Positions 39,570-48,310 of a stretch of 64,000 nucleotides of DNA are shown here, one piece after another. Positions within the stretch are counted from its first letter, which is position 1. Each line of letters opens with the position of its first letter. The notes under the pieces are model-generated. The model worked only from the letters and a program-made list of their open reading frames with translations. It had not been told where the DNA came from and searched no databases. The stretch is from Piscibacillus halophilus (lineage in GTDB: Bacteria; Bacillota; Bacilli; Bacillales; Alkalibacillaceae), in assembly GCF_900110685.1 (NCBI RefSeq), contig NZ_FOES01000004.1:1-64000 (forward strand), read 5' to 3'. The translations under genes were made by a program, and so were the position numbers.

Positions 39570-39633
39570 CTACCTTTTCAACCTTTCTACTAAAGTTCTA
39601 TTAAAACTCTATTCAGAAGGTTGAAAAGGTAGA
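39569..39633 (-). repeat. Perfect 17-bp inverted repeat masking the spoIIP ribosome binding site
   Basis: CTACCTTTTCAACCTT (39570-39585) pairs with AAGGTTGAAAAGGTAG (39617-39632), extended by one T-A pair, around a 31-nt loop. In the mRNA the 3' arm contains the AAAGG-type Shine-Dalgarno and ends at the A of the AUG. Neither strand has a T run after the stem, so it is not an intrinsic terminator. Confidence 0.85.
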
Positions 39634-39638
39634 ACCAA

Positions 39639-40733
39639 TTATTTTAAATAATGTTTCGCATTTTCTGGAGTAATGGAATCATGTAATGCTTGGTTAATAC
39701 CAGAGGCAACGATTTCACTCATATATTCAATTACTTCGTCAACTTCTTTTGGAGTGACAATTAAATTATGACCAGTTGGTCTAAGTACCTCTCGAATTAA
39801 TTGACGTTTTTCATCTTCTTTCAATGCACCTACGATTCCTAAGTAAGTTTGTCTTGTCTCTTCATCTGGCAAATCTTCATCAGTGTACTCACGACGTTCA
39901 CCAAAATCCATCCCTGCTGGTGTTAATGCTTTACCCGGCTTATCACCTTCCTCCATTTCTCGACCAAAATGTTTTAAAAGAAAATCGATCGTATCATTCG
40001 TAATCGTAACTGCATCAACTACAGTCGGGATTCCAATCGAAAACACTGGAATGTTTAACGTTTCCTTGCTTACTTCTTTTCTATCGTTACCAATTCCTGA
40101 ACCCGGATTAATTCCCGTATCAGATAATTGTATTGTCGTATTAACACGGTCGATTGATCGAGCAGCTAAAGCATCTACAACAATCATAAAATCAGGATTG
40201 GTTTTTCGAACGACCCCAAAAATGACATCACTCGTCTCCATCCCTGTTAATCCCATTACGCCAGGGGTGAAAGCTGATACCGGTCTGTCCCCTTCTCCAA
40301 CCATTTCTGGGTGAAGCTCGAATAAATGGGATGTCACATATAATTTATTAACAGTGAATGGACCTAAGGCGTCAGGTGTCACATAACCATTTCCTAGTCC
40401 AACTATGAGACATTTAGCGTCATCAGGTATATTGTGTTCGTCCATCAACCGTTTGATTTCTTTAGATAATATAGTTGAGGATTGTCTTCCGAACTCTGGG
40501 TGCATATTCCTTAATTCTTGCGCTTCAACCGTTACATAATTACCCGGTTTTTTTCCAACTCGTTCTGATCCTTGTTCGTCTATCTCTACTCGGGTTAATT
40601 TGTATTTACCTTCTTGGTACTCTTTAATAATAATTCCGTCTAATTCATGCTTTTTCTCTGGGTTTTGTTCAACAAACATCTCTTTAGCTTCCACGGCTAA
40701 ATCCGTTCTGGGTCTAAATTCTTTTTGTACCAT
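39639..40733 (-). CDS. gpr: Germination protease GPR
   Basis: GPR degrades the DNA-binding small acid-soluble spore proteins at germination. The 364-residue zymogen starts MVQKEFRPRTDLAVEAKEMF at 40733, after GGAGGGA; an upstream frame overlaps the rpsT promoter and is not used. The RTDLAVEA segment marks the propeptide region. Core motifs include VGLGNGYVTPDALGP and FGVVRKTNPDFMIVVDALAARS. It is forespore-expressed in B. subtilis and precedes spoIIP. Confidence 0.97.
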   Translation of the reverse strand: MVQKEFRPRTDLAVEAKEMFVEQNPEKKHELDGIIIKEYQEGKYKLTRVEIDEQGSERVGKKPGNYVTVEAQELRNMHPEFGRQSSTILSKEIKRLMDEHNIPDDAKCLIVGLGNGYVTPDALGPFTVNKLYVTSHLFELHPEMVGEGDRPVSAFTPGVMGLTGMETSDVIFGVVRKTNPDFMIVVDALAARSIDRVNTTIQLSDTGINPGSGIGNDRKEVSKETLNIPVFSIGIPTVVDAVTITNDTIDFLLKHFGREMEEGDKPGKALTPAGMDFGERREYTDEDLPDEETRQTYLGIVGALKEDEKRQLIREVLRPTGHNLIVTPKEVDEVIEYMSEIVASGINQALHDSITPENAKHYLK

Positions 40734-40833
40734 ATGATCCCTCCTATCAATTTTATTGTTACCGAAGTATTGCAAAATAAACGAATAGTATAAACCAAAT
40801 TCATGACAAGCGAAATATCTTAACAGCAAACTA

Positions 40834-40862
40834 TTGAAAACTTATGGTGGCTTTGGTAAAAT
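40834..40862 (+). promoter_or_regulatory. Sigma-A promoter of rpsT
   Basis: TTGAAA (40834-40839) and TAAAAT (40857-40862) are 17 bp apart, 61 bp before the rpsT start. Confidence 0.65.
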
Positions 40863-40923
40863 GACTTTTGTCCATCATAAAGAAAATTTGATAACGGGAC
40901 ATTTTCATCAGGAGGTGAAGAAA

Positions 40924-41190
40924 GTGGCAAATACGAAACAAGCTACTAAGCGTATCCGCGTAAACTACGATGCTCGTATGCGCAATCAATCAGTAAAATC
41001 AGACATGCGTTCAGCAATTAAAAGTGTAGAAACAGCTGTCCATGAAAAAAATGCTGATGCAGCTAAAGAAGCGTTAACAAATGCTGTTAGCAAAATTGAT
41101 AAAGCCGTACAAAAAGGCATCATTCACAGAAATAATGGTGACCGTAAGAAGAGCTCATTAATGACAAAAGTTAATCAATTAGCTAACTAA
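40924..41190 (+). CDS. rpsT: Ribosomal protein bS20
   Basis: The 88-residue protein starts at GTG 40924 (VANTKQATKRIRVNYDAR), with CAGGAGGTG upstream. A longer frame opening at 40834 coincides with the promoter. The C-terminal HRNNGDRKKSSLMTKVNQL is the family signature. It is monocistronic, between gpr and holA on the opposite strand. Confidence 0.97.
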   Translation: MANTKQATKRIRVNYDARMRNQSVKSDMRSAIKSVETAVHEKNADAAKEALTNAVSKIDKAVQKGIIHRNNGDRKKSSLMTKVNQLAN

Positions 41191-41203
41191 TAAAGAACAT
41201 ATT

Positions 41204-41236
41204 AAAAAATCCATTTCATAAAGAAATGGATTTTTT
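41204..41236. terminator. Bidirectional terminator between rpsT and holA
   Basis: AAAAAATCCATTTC pairs perfectly with GAAATGGATTTTTT around a 5-nt loop, with A and T runs for both directions. Confidence 0.9.
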
Positions 41237-41249
41237 AATACTTTTAAAT

Positions 41250-42278
41250 TTAACTTACCTCTTTTAAACGTTGGACAACTCTCTGTAAAAACAATTCAAG
41301 AGCTAACCATTGTTCAATTTTTCCTGTTTTCATTTTCTCATCTGTTATCGCCGCTTCCATTAACATATCTTTTAAGCCACGATCTGTAAAACGTCTCTCT
41401 CTTTTTAATGCCATTTTAACTGCGTAAGGGTGAACCTGAAGTTGTTTTGCTATTTGTTGCTGTTGATACCCTTTTTGTTTTAGCAATTTTACTTGTAGAA
41501 TAATTCTAATTTGTGAACTAATGAGTGCTAATAATCCAATTGGTTCTTCGTTTTGCTTTTTCAATTCTTTTAATAATTGTATAGCTGGCCCCACTTTAAA
41601 TTCCACTAAATGATCAATTAAATTAAATGTATTCGCCTTAGCGTGGATTGATATAATTTCTTTTGCTTCTTCCAATGAAATCGGTTGATCGTTGAAATAC
41701 AGATTTAATTTGTCTAACTCATGCTGAACAGCTTCAATATGCTCGCCAACTCGTTCTGCAATTAGTTCAATAAGTTCTTCACTAAGGCTCATTCCTTTAC
41801 TTTCCGCAAGATTCCTGATAACTTGTCCCATTTCATAAGCTTTAGGCGAACTACACTCAATAAAAGTTGCACAATTCTTTAACGTTTTTACAATTTTTTT
41901 ACGCTGGTCCATCTTTTCATAAGGAACAACGATTATTAACGTCGTAAACTCAACTGGATTATGCGCAAACTCTTCTAATACGTCTATTTGATGTTCAATG
42001 TCACTCTTTACTTTTTGTCCAGTCAAAAAATAAGCACGTTGAACTTCAACTAATTTATGTTCACTAAAGAACGGAAATGTCTCCGCGTCATGAATGGCTT
42101 CTTGTATTGGTAAGGTTTCCATGTCATATGTATTTCGATCAAATTCAGGGTCTTGTTTTTTAATTTGGTTTTCGATTCGCTTTTTGACTTCTTGTATAAA
42201 GTAGGATTCCTCTCCATATAATACATAAATAGGAACCAGTTGATGGGATTTACTCTGAATAAATTCTTGTGCATGCAT
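41250..42278 (-). CDS. holA: DNA polymerase III delta subunit
   Basis: HolA (YqeN) opens the beta clamp within the clamp loader. The 342-residue product has the N-terminal PIYVLYGEESYFIQEV segment, an AAA+-like domain without a functional P-loop, and a C-terminal collar domain. The ATG at 42278 follows AAAGGTG; a GTG four codons earlier is also open. It is transcribed leftward, divergent from yqzM. Confidence 0.94.
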   Translation of the reverse strand: MHAQEFIQSKSHQLVPIYVLYGEESYFIQEVKKRIENQIKKQDPEFDRNTYDMETLPIQEAIHDAETFPFFSEHKLVEVQRAYFLTGQKVKSDIEHQIDVLEEFAHNPVEFTTLIIVVPYEKMDQRKKIVKTLKNCATFIECSSPKAYEMGQVIRNLAESKGMSLSEELIELIAERVGEHIEAVQHELDKLNLYFNDQPISLEEAKEIISIHAKANTFNLIDHLVEFKVGPAIQLLKELKKQNEEPIGLLALISSQIRIILQVKLLKQKGYQQQQIAKQLQVHPYAVKMALKRERRFTDRGLKDMLMEAAITDEKMKTGKIEQWLALELFLQRVVQRLKEVS

Positions 42279-42358
42279 CTCATTCCACACCTTTCTATGC
42301 CATTTTAATCGTATAATGAAGGCGTACAGATGACAAGTGAATTTTCAACATATAAAGA

Positions 42359-42439
42359 GGGGAACAAATTCCGTTCCCCCCAATATCTATATAAACGCCA
42401 AAAATAAAATCCCGGGAATTTTTATTTTTAGCGGCGTTT
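42359..42439. repeat. Two inverted repeats between holA and yqzM
   Basis: GGGGAAC/GTTCCCC (42359-42379, 7-nt loop) is followed by a near-perfect palindrome. In the latter, AAACGCC (42393-42399) and GGCGTTT (42433-42439) enclose AAAAATAAAA, the centre CCCGGG, and TTTTTATTTTT. Neither fits a simple terminator for a gene here, since the flanking genes diverge. The remaining ~150 bp up to yqzM shows only a TATAAT-like run at 42470-42475. Confidence 0.7.
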
Positions 42440-42591
42440 GTTGTATAGTTATTTTGTGCGTAATAAGCTATAATATTGCTGTTAACTCTTAACAGTTCAT
42501 TAAATTTCTACAGATTTTTGAAATGAATAAAAAGTGATAGATTTTTTAAAGCAGATGAATTATACTAAAATGTAGCGTAGGAGGGATATTC

Positions 42592-42726
42592 GTGAACGAA
42601 TTTGAAAAAGATGTACAATCCAAAAATAATGATGTTGTCGATTCCATCAAAGGTTTCAGTTTGTCATTCATTTTCTTCTTCGTCATTTTCTTTATTGGAA
42701 CAATTTTCAAAGTGGTTGGTTCTTAA
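42592..42726 (+). CDS. yqzM: YqzM family small membrane protein
   Basis: A 44-codon gene starts at GTG 42592 (VNEFEKDVQSKNNDVVDSIKG), after TAGGAGGGA. The C-terminal half is a single membrane helix ending TIFKVVGS. NEFEKxVQSK and the location between holA and comEC match B. subtilis YqzM, of unknown function. Confidence 0.88.
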   Translation: MNEFEKDVQSKNNDVVDSIKGFSLSFIFFFVIFFIGTIFKVVGS

Positions 42727-42757
42727 TAAAGAGATAAGAGTGACAACGAAATTAAAG

Positions 42758-42790
42758 AGACTGTATCAATAAAGATACAGTCTTTTTTAA
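42758..42790 (+). terminator. Intrinsic terminator after yqzM
   Basis: A perfect 10-bp stem AGACTGTATC/GATACAGTCT with a 6-nt loop is followed by TTTTTT. It lies just beyond the comEC stop and may end that convergent transcript too. Confidence 0.85.
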
Positions 42791-42804
42791 TACTCTAATA
42801 TAAG

Positions 42805-45006
42805 TTATGGATTAAACCTCTTTAATGTGCTATGTCCATCCACATATTTTATTGAAATAGAACCATCCTCATCTGTCCTCAATATTCGAATACCTTCATT
42901 AGTTAATCGTTCTAATACTTCTGGATCAGGATGACCATAACGATTCTGATCTCCTACAGATATTATAGCCATATGAGGGTTTGTTTCTTTAAGAAGAGTT
43001 TCACTAGTTGACGTATTACTACCATGATGAGCTACTTTTAACACATCAAGGTCTAATCGATACTTTTGGGCAATTCGTTCTTCGATTTCATTTGTAATAT
43101 CACCTGTAAACAACATATCAAAATCATCATATTTCAGAATGAAGACTAATGAACGATTATTTTCATCGTGATTCTCATCATCAAAGTTTGGTGATAAAAA
43201 CTTCATTTGAACATCGCCATGTGAAATTTGCATCCCTTCTTGTATAGTGACGAGTTTAGAAAGTTCGAGCGATTGAAATGGGTGACTGATTATAAGTTTG
43301 GGTTGAAAGTGATTAATTATTTGTTTTAAAGATCCAGCATGGTCGGTGTCATAATGACTAATTATGATTCCATCTATTCTCGAGATTCCTTTAGACCATA
43401 AATAAGGTTTTATGATATCGTTGAAATTTTTATGTTCATGACCTGAATTAAAACGAATTTCTTCACCGACATCTACAACATAAATGCCACTTCGATTAGG
43501 CAATTCTATAACAATCGACTCGGCTTGGCCGACGTCTAAAACCGTAATTTTTAAGCTTTTATCTATATAATGGCTCCCTAATTGGATATACCATAATCCA
43601 ACCATCAATATTGAGATAACTCCAGCTCTTTTTAAATACCCTGCTTCCCAACTATACATAAACCACAGAAAGAGTATGCCGTAAACCACCATGATTACTA
43701 AGTTTGGTTGCCCAACTACCCACTGCGCAAAGCTTGGTTCTCCAATCAATAAAATAACCTTCATCATTTTTTCATGAATCATAATAAAAGCATAATCTAA
43801 AAAGGCTACAACCTTATCAGGGAAAATGAACACACTAAGAGTAATGGATAACAAAAACGGAAGTACAAGTATTGAAAAATAAGGTACATATATTAAGTTC
43901 ATAGCAAACGAAAGCACATTTGTGAAATAAAAATAATAAAACTGTAGTGGAAGGATAACGAGTTGACTAATGAGGCTTACTTTTAATGAGATCATCAACC
44001 AAGAACCATTTTTCAGAAGCTTTCTTGATAAAATCAATGCAAATGTAACAGCAAAAGAAAATTGAAAAGATAATTGGTACATTAAATAAGGGTCTACTAT
44101 AAGCAATACCATAAAAACAATCGATAATATGTCGGTGACATCTAGTTTTGATTGTTTCATAAAGCTTAATACTATGACAAATATGGCCATTAATCCTGCT
44201 CGCAAAACGGGTGGTTGAGCGCCAGCGATAATGATATAAATAGGAATTATGACTAATATTAACCATTTTGATTGTTCAATGGTAAGTCGTGTCCATTTGG
44301 ACAAAACCACATAACAAAGCCCTAAAAATATACCAACATGTAACCCGGAGATCGCTAACAGATGAGAAAGACCCCAATATTGAAAAGATTTAATGATATC
44401 ATTAGGAAGACCTTCTCTTTGACCGAATAATAACGCATTAATCCACGCATAACTTTGTTCTGAAATTTGATTGATTATATTCTGTTGAATCACATAACGC
44501 CATTCAAAAAAATGTGATAGGAATGAACGACCTTGGCATTTCAATATTTCAGTGTCAAAACTGACATATAAAATACCTTGATTAGCTAAGTATTGTTGAT
44601 AATTAAATTGTCCAGGGTTCGTGGCTGCATTAGGAGTTTGAATATAACTTTTGACTATACACGACGATCCGTGATGAGGGTTTACATTAGGTTCGTTTGA
44701 ATAAAAATAAACTTTTTGGCGCTCCATTTGGCCAATAAATTTAAGTTGCTCTCCATCAATTTCAGGATCGGAAATGACCTTTACCGCCCCTTCATAATAA
44801 CCATAATCCTCTACTGCATAGTCTAAATTTGGAGAAATGATTAAGGAAAGAAGAAAACTGAACGAAGCCATTAGGAAGAGGTAGGGGTTATTAATAACTT
44901 TCTTTTTCCAAACCAAACATAAAAGAGTAAACATTAATACCCCTACACCTAAAGGAAGGTAGCCTAACATAAAGGTTAGGCTCAAAATAAACCAATTGCC
45001 TTTCAT
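42805..45006 (-). CDS. comEC: Competence DNA channel protein ComEC
   Basis: ComEC is the membrane channel for single-stranded DNA during transformation. The 733-residue product has N-terminal membrane helices, an OB-fold segment (about residues 70-160), the Competence domain with LLAISGLHVGIF, and more helices. A C-terminal metallo-beta-lactamase domain (VLDVGQAESIVIELP, IISHYDTDHAGS, VAHHGSNTS) completes it. Its ATG overlaps the comEB stop by one base, so translation is coupled. Confidence 0.96.
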   Translation of the reverse strand: MKGNWFILSLTFMLGYLPLGVGVLMFTLLCLVWKKKVINNPYLFLMASFSFLLSLIISPNLDYAVEDYGYYEGAVKVISDPEIDGEQLKFIGQMERQKVYFYSNEPNVNPHHGSSCIVKSYIQTPNAATNPGQFNYQQYLANQGILYVSFDTEILKCQGRSFLSHFFEWRYVIQQNIINQISEQSYAWINALLFGQREGLPNDIIKSFQYWGLSHLLAISGLHVGIFLGLCYVVLSKWTRLTIEQSKWLILVIIPIYIIIAGAQPPVLRAGLMAIFVIVLSFMKQSKLDVTDILSIVFMVLLIVDPYLMYQLSFQFSFAVTFALILSRKLLKNGSWLMISLKVSLISQLVILPLQFYYFYFTNVLSFAMNLIYVPYFSILVLPFLLSITLSVFIFPDKVVAFLDYAFIMIHEKMMKVILLIGEPSFAQWVVGQPNLVIMVVYGILFLWFMYSWEAGYLKRAGVISILMVGLWYIQLGSHYIDKSLKITVLDVGQAESIVIELPNRSGIYVVDVGEEIRFNSGHEHKNFNDIIKPYLWSKGISRIDGIIISHYDTDHAGSLKQIINHFQPKLIISHPFQSLELSKLVTIQEGMQISHGDVQMKFLSPNFDDENHDENNRSLVFILKYDDFDMLFTGDITNEIEERIAQKYRLDLDVLKVAHHGSNTSTSETLLKETNPHMAIISVGDQNRYGHPDPEVLERLTNEGIRILRTDEDGSISIKYVDGHSTLKRFNP

Positions 45007-45575
45007 TATTCCACGTTACTAAATAACCGATTGGCCTCTTGTGTTAATTGTTTTAATTCTTCATGATTCGTTCCGTTCTCTTCTAATTTTTGAAGCAATT
45101 GTGAGATAAAATAAAGCTTGTCTTTCGTATTTGTATCAATATGTAAATAATCTAATTCCACTTGTTCAACTTCCACCTCTGCTTCTTCAAGTAATTCAAG
45201 AGCATAGGCGTGATTTTTATAATCATGAGCATAATAAATCTTTTTAATCCCGCTTTGAATAATGGTCTTAGTACAATTTAGACACGGAAAATGTGTGACA
45301 TATATTTCAGCACCTTCAGTAGGTACACCGAATTTAGCACATTGCAAAATTGCATTTTCTTCAGCATGAATGGTTCTAACACAATGCCCATCTATGACTT
45401 TACAACCTTCATCTATGCAATGAACACTGCCTGAAACACTTCCGTTGTATCCCCCCGCAATCACTCGTTTATCTCGAACAATTGTAGCCCCTACAGATAA
45501 ACGTTCACATGTACTTCTAAGCGCTAATAAATGGCTCTGTGACATAAAATATTGATCCCAAGATATTCGTTCCAT
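45006..45575 (-). CDS. comEB: dCMP/CMP deaminase family protein ComEB
   Basis: A 189-residue zinc deaminase related to dCMP deaminase. The site is HAEENAILQCAKFG with PCLNCTKTIIQSG supplying the Cys ligands. It is in the comE operon, but in B. subtilis is not required for DNA uptake. The C-terminal ~50 residues are a helical extension. Confidence 0.95.
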   Translation of the reverse strand: MERISWDQYFMSQSHLLALRSTCERLSVGATIVRDKRVIAGGYNGSVSGSVHCIDEGCKVIDGHCVRTIHAEENAILQCAKFGVPTEGAEIYVTHFPCLNCTKTIIQSGIKKIYYAHDYKNHAYALELLEEAEVEVEQVELDYLHIDTNTKDKLYFISQLLQKLEENGTNHEELKQLTQEANRLFSNVE

Positions 45576-45624
45576 GAAACGCCCTCCTATTTACACTTTT
45601 AAATACCATTATAAATGATATCTT

Positions 45625-46206
45625 CTAAGGTACCATAATAAATTCTTGTATTCTTTCTAAAGTTTTTTTCCCTATCCCACTAATGTTTAATAAATCTTCT
45701 GCTGAATTAAAATATCCATGTTCCTCTCTATATTGAATAATCGCCTTCGCTTTTTGCTCACCTATACCCGGAATTTGGGTTAATTCATCAATATCTGCCA
45801 CATTGATTCTTATTTTGTTTGATTCGTTCATCGTCTCTACTTGTTGAGGCTGTTGATCGTTGATTGTAGCCACGTAAATAACCATTTCATCTGCTAGTAA
45901 CATAGCTAAATTTACGCTAGTTTGATCAGCACTTGACGTTAAACCACCTGCTTGCTCAATTACATCAATGACGCGCTGACCTTCCCTCATTTCGTATACA
46001 CCAGGCCTTTCAACTTCTCCCTTTACATCAACCATTATGACGTTTGAAGTTTCATTTCTTTGATCTGAGTCTGACTGATTTAGTTCGGAACTTTCGATTT
46101 CGTCAACTTCTTCAATCAGCCCATCATCTTTTTCACTCGACCAAAACCAAATAACCAGTAATACCACAGCAACAGGAATAATATACCAAAACTTATTAAT
46201 TGGCAT
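45625..46206 (-). CDS. comEA: Competence DNA receptor ComEA
   Basis: ComEA binds double-stranded DNA outside the membrane. The 193-residue protein has an N-terminal anchor (PINKFWYIIPVAVVLLVIWF), an acidic linker, an SLBB-like domain (VMVDVKGEVERPGVYEM..VIDVIEQAGG), and a C-terminal helix-hairpin-helix pair (INVADIDELTQIPGIGEQKA, DLLNISGIGKKTL). It heads comEA-comEB-comEC. Confidence 0.96.
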   Translation of the reverse strand: MPINKFWYIIPVAVVLLVIWFWSSEKDDGLIEEVDEIESSELNQSDSDQRNETSNVIMVDVKGEVERPGVYEMREGQRVIDVIEQAGGLTSSADQTSVNLAMLLADEMVIYVATINDQQPQQVETMNESNKIRINVADIDELTQIPGIGEQKAKAIIQYREEHGYFNSAEDLLNISGIGKKTLERIQEFIMVP

Positions 46207-46281
46207 GATTTAAACCTTCTTTCATATACATATTGATGAGTTAGTATTTAGGTTCGATTTGTTCACAAAGGGGGGTTAATC

Positions 46282-47112
46282 ATGAAGTGGGGAATAATCG
46301 GTACAGGAAACATGGGCCAGGTGTTATTACATGCCCTTACCTCCAGTCATGCAGTTGATCAGCACGATCTCTATTTATATAATAGGACTTTTATGAAAGC
46401 ATATGCTTTAAAACGCCAATACCAAAATGTACACGTCGTTCAAACGGTAGATTCAATTGTAAGTGAATGTGATATCATTTTTTTATGCGCGAAGCCGAAG
46501 GAAATCATTGAAATTGCAACTAAATTAAAAGATGAGGTATCTGAAGAACAAACTATTGTATCCATTACGAGTTCTGTGTCAGTTGAACATTTAGAAAGTA
46601 TATTACCTTGTACAGTGGCAAGAATGATTCCAAGTATAACAAACAGGGCATTAAGTGGAGTAACATTACTTACATTCCCGCAACACATTAAATCAGATAA
46701 AAAGGAAATCATCCTTCAGACATGTAAACATTTTTCCACGCCAGTAGAAGTTGAAGAAGAACACGTAAGGATCGCTTCTGATATTGTATCTTGTGGCCCC
46801 GCGTTCTTAAGTTATATACTGGAAGAAATGATTCAATCAGCCATTCGGAAAACTGGTTTACCAAAAGAACAAGCGACTACATTGGTTGAGCAGATGGTTA
46901 TTGGTTATGGTAAATTATTCAAGGAAAACATTTATGACTTCTCCTCACTAAAAGAAAAAGTAATGGTAAAAGGTGGTATAACCGGGGAAGGTATGGTGGC
47001 TTTAGAAGATTCATTTATCAATGTATTTGACCATGTTTTTGACGCCACGCATGATAAATTTTATACAGAGAAAGAACACATTGATCATTTAGTTAATGAA
47101 ATGAATCCTTAA
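46282..47112 (+). CDS. comER: ComER, pyrroline-5-carboxylate reductase-like protein
   Basis: The 276-residue protein has an N-terminal Rossmann motif (WGIIGTGNMGQVLLHAL) and a C-terminal ProC-like dimerisation domain with GGITGEGMVALED. In B. subtilis comER is divergent from comEA; in some relatives it has been linked to sporulation and biofilm control. Catalytic activity as P5C reductase is unproven. GGGGGG precedes the ATG. Confidence 0.93.
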   Translation: MKWGIIGTGNMGQVLLHALTSSHAVDQHDLYLYNRTFMKAYALKRQYQNVHVVQTVDSIVSECDIIFLCAKPKEIIEIATKLKDEVSEEQTIVSITSSVSVEHLESILPCTVARMIPSITNRALSGVTLLTFPQHIKSDKKEIILQTCKHFSTPVEVEEEHVRIASDIVSCGPAFLSYILEEMIQSAIRKTGLPKEQATTLVEQMVIGYGKLFKENIYDFSSLKEKVMVKGGITGEGMVALEDSFINVFDHVFDATHDKFYTEKEHIDHLVNEMNP

Positions 47113-47156
47113 AGATGTTTATGAATAATATTTTATTTAAAATTAAAAAAATTTCA

Positions 47157-47200
47157 AGTAAAAAAGCTGGTGAAAATGAAAAATCACCAGCTTTTATTCT
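47157..47200. terminator. Bidirectional terminator between comER and yqeM
   Basis: AAAAGCTGGTGA (47162-47173) pairs perfectly with TCACCAGCTTTT (47184-47195) with a 10-nt loop. It overlaps the last codons of yqeM. Confidence 0.8.
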
Positions 47201-47934
47201 TTATGACAAACAAAAAATACACGATCAACATCATGAGATTCTTCAGTTGATGTTATTTCTTTCTGAGAAAAATCGTAATAGGTTTTTATCTTATTAAAAC
47301 CCGCTTCCTTTAACATATCAACATATTCACTGATTGCAAATGTTCGTTGATGGTGACGTTCATCATGTCTTTTGTATAAACCATTTTCTTGTTTAACAAA
47401 AAACGTTAAATCATGTTCGATACTACCAGCTTGACTTCCAGGTTCTGTAAACCATACATAACTCACATCATTTTCAATAGCTGAGAAGATCTCTTGTTCA
47501 ACTAACCAATCTATATACGATTCACTATGAACATCAAAACTAAAGACTCCACGTTCATCTAAATGTTGATAAGCCCGAGAAAAAACATCCATTAGTTCGT
47601 TTTTATTCGTAACGTAATTGATTACATCGCAAAAACTAATGATTAAATCGAAAGTTTCGTTTAGATTAAATGTTCTAATATCATTTTGAAAGAAAGTCAC
47701 ACTCTGACTTCTCACTTTTGATGCGGCTACTTTTATCATGTCTTCGGACAGGTCAAAAGCTTTAACTTCATACCCTTGATTTCCCAACCTAATGGCTATT
47801 TCTCCAGTTCCACATCCCATGTCAAGTATTTTTATGTTAGATGTTGGTGTTAAAAAATTGATGAAGTGAAGCCATTCATCATAAGGGGCATCATTCATAA
47901 GATCATCATATACGTCTGCCATTTTCTTATACAT
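47194..47934 (-). CDS. yqeM: SAM-dependent methyltransferase YqeM
   Basis: A 246-residue class I methyltransferase with the SAM loop KILDMGCGTGEIAIRLG and a DLSEDMI acidic loop. The N-terminal YKKMADVYDDLMNDAPYDEW is shared by the YqeM group. The substrate is unknown. It is last in the yqeG-to-yqeM operon. Confidence 0.92.
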   Translation of the reverse strand: MYKKMADVYDDLMNDAPYDEWLHFINFLTPTSNIKILDMGCGTGEIAIRLGNQGYEVKAFDLSEDMIKVAASKVRSQSVTFFQNDIRTFNLNETFDLIISFCDVINYVTNKNELMDVFSRAYQHLDERGVFSFDVHSESYIDWLVEQEIFSAIENDVSYVWFTEPGSQAGSIEHDLTFFVKQENGLYKRHDERHHQRTFAISEYVDMLKEAGFNKIKTYYDFSQKEITSTEESHDVDRVFFVCHKE

Positions 47935-47948
47935 TTAGCAACACCTAA

Positions 47949-48293
47949 TTAAAGAGTTAATTGAATGCGATTGGCATCGCCCCATAATTTTTCTAAATTA
48001 TAATAATCTCGCTCATCTTTATGGAAAATATGAACGACAACATGTTCTAGATCAACTAGCACCCATCGGGATTGATCTCGACCTTCAATTTTCTTAACTT
48101 GATATCCGAATTCTTCTACAGCATCTTTTATACCTTTACTTATAGCATCAACTTGACGTTCATTGGTACCATGACAAATTAAGAAATAATCTGCAATTAA
48201 GGATACTTCTCTCATGTCTAAAGCTACTATATTTTCAGCGCGTTTATCGTCACATGCTTTTGCTGCAATTTCTAATAACTGTTCACTATCCAT
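47949..48293 (-). CDS. rsfS: Ribosomal silencing factor RsfS
   Basis: RsfS (YqeL) binds ribosomal protein L14 and blocks subunit joining when nutrients are short. The 114-residue product shows IVALDMREVSLIADYFLICHGTN and WVLVDLEHVVVHIFHKDERDYYNLEKLWGDA, both typical of the family. GGAGGTTA precedes the ATG. Confidence 0.97.
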   Translation of the reverse strand: MDSEQLLEIAAKACDDKRAENIVALDMREVSLIADYFLICHGTNERQVDAISKGIKDAVEEFGYQVKKIEGRDQSRWVLVDLEHVVVHIFHKDERDYYNLEKLWGDANRIQLTL

Positions 48294-48310
48294 AGATTAA
48301 CCTCCAGTAC

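Noticed and set aside
40834-40923. Upstream extension of rpsT
   Set aside because: It begins at the -35 box of the rpsT promoter; the S20 family start is at the GTG with the strong ribosome site at 40924.
47115-47297. 60-codon plus-strand frame after comER
   Set aside because: It runs through the bidirectional terminator and into yqeM on the other strand; no ribosome site.
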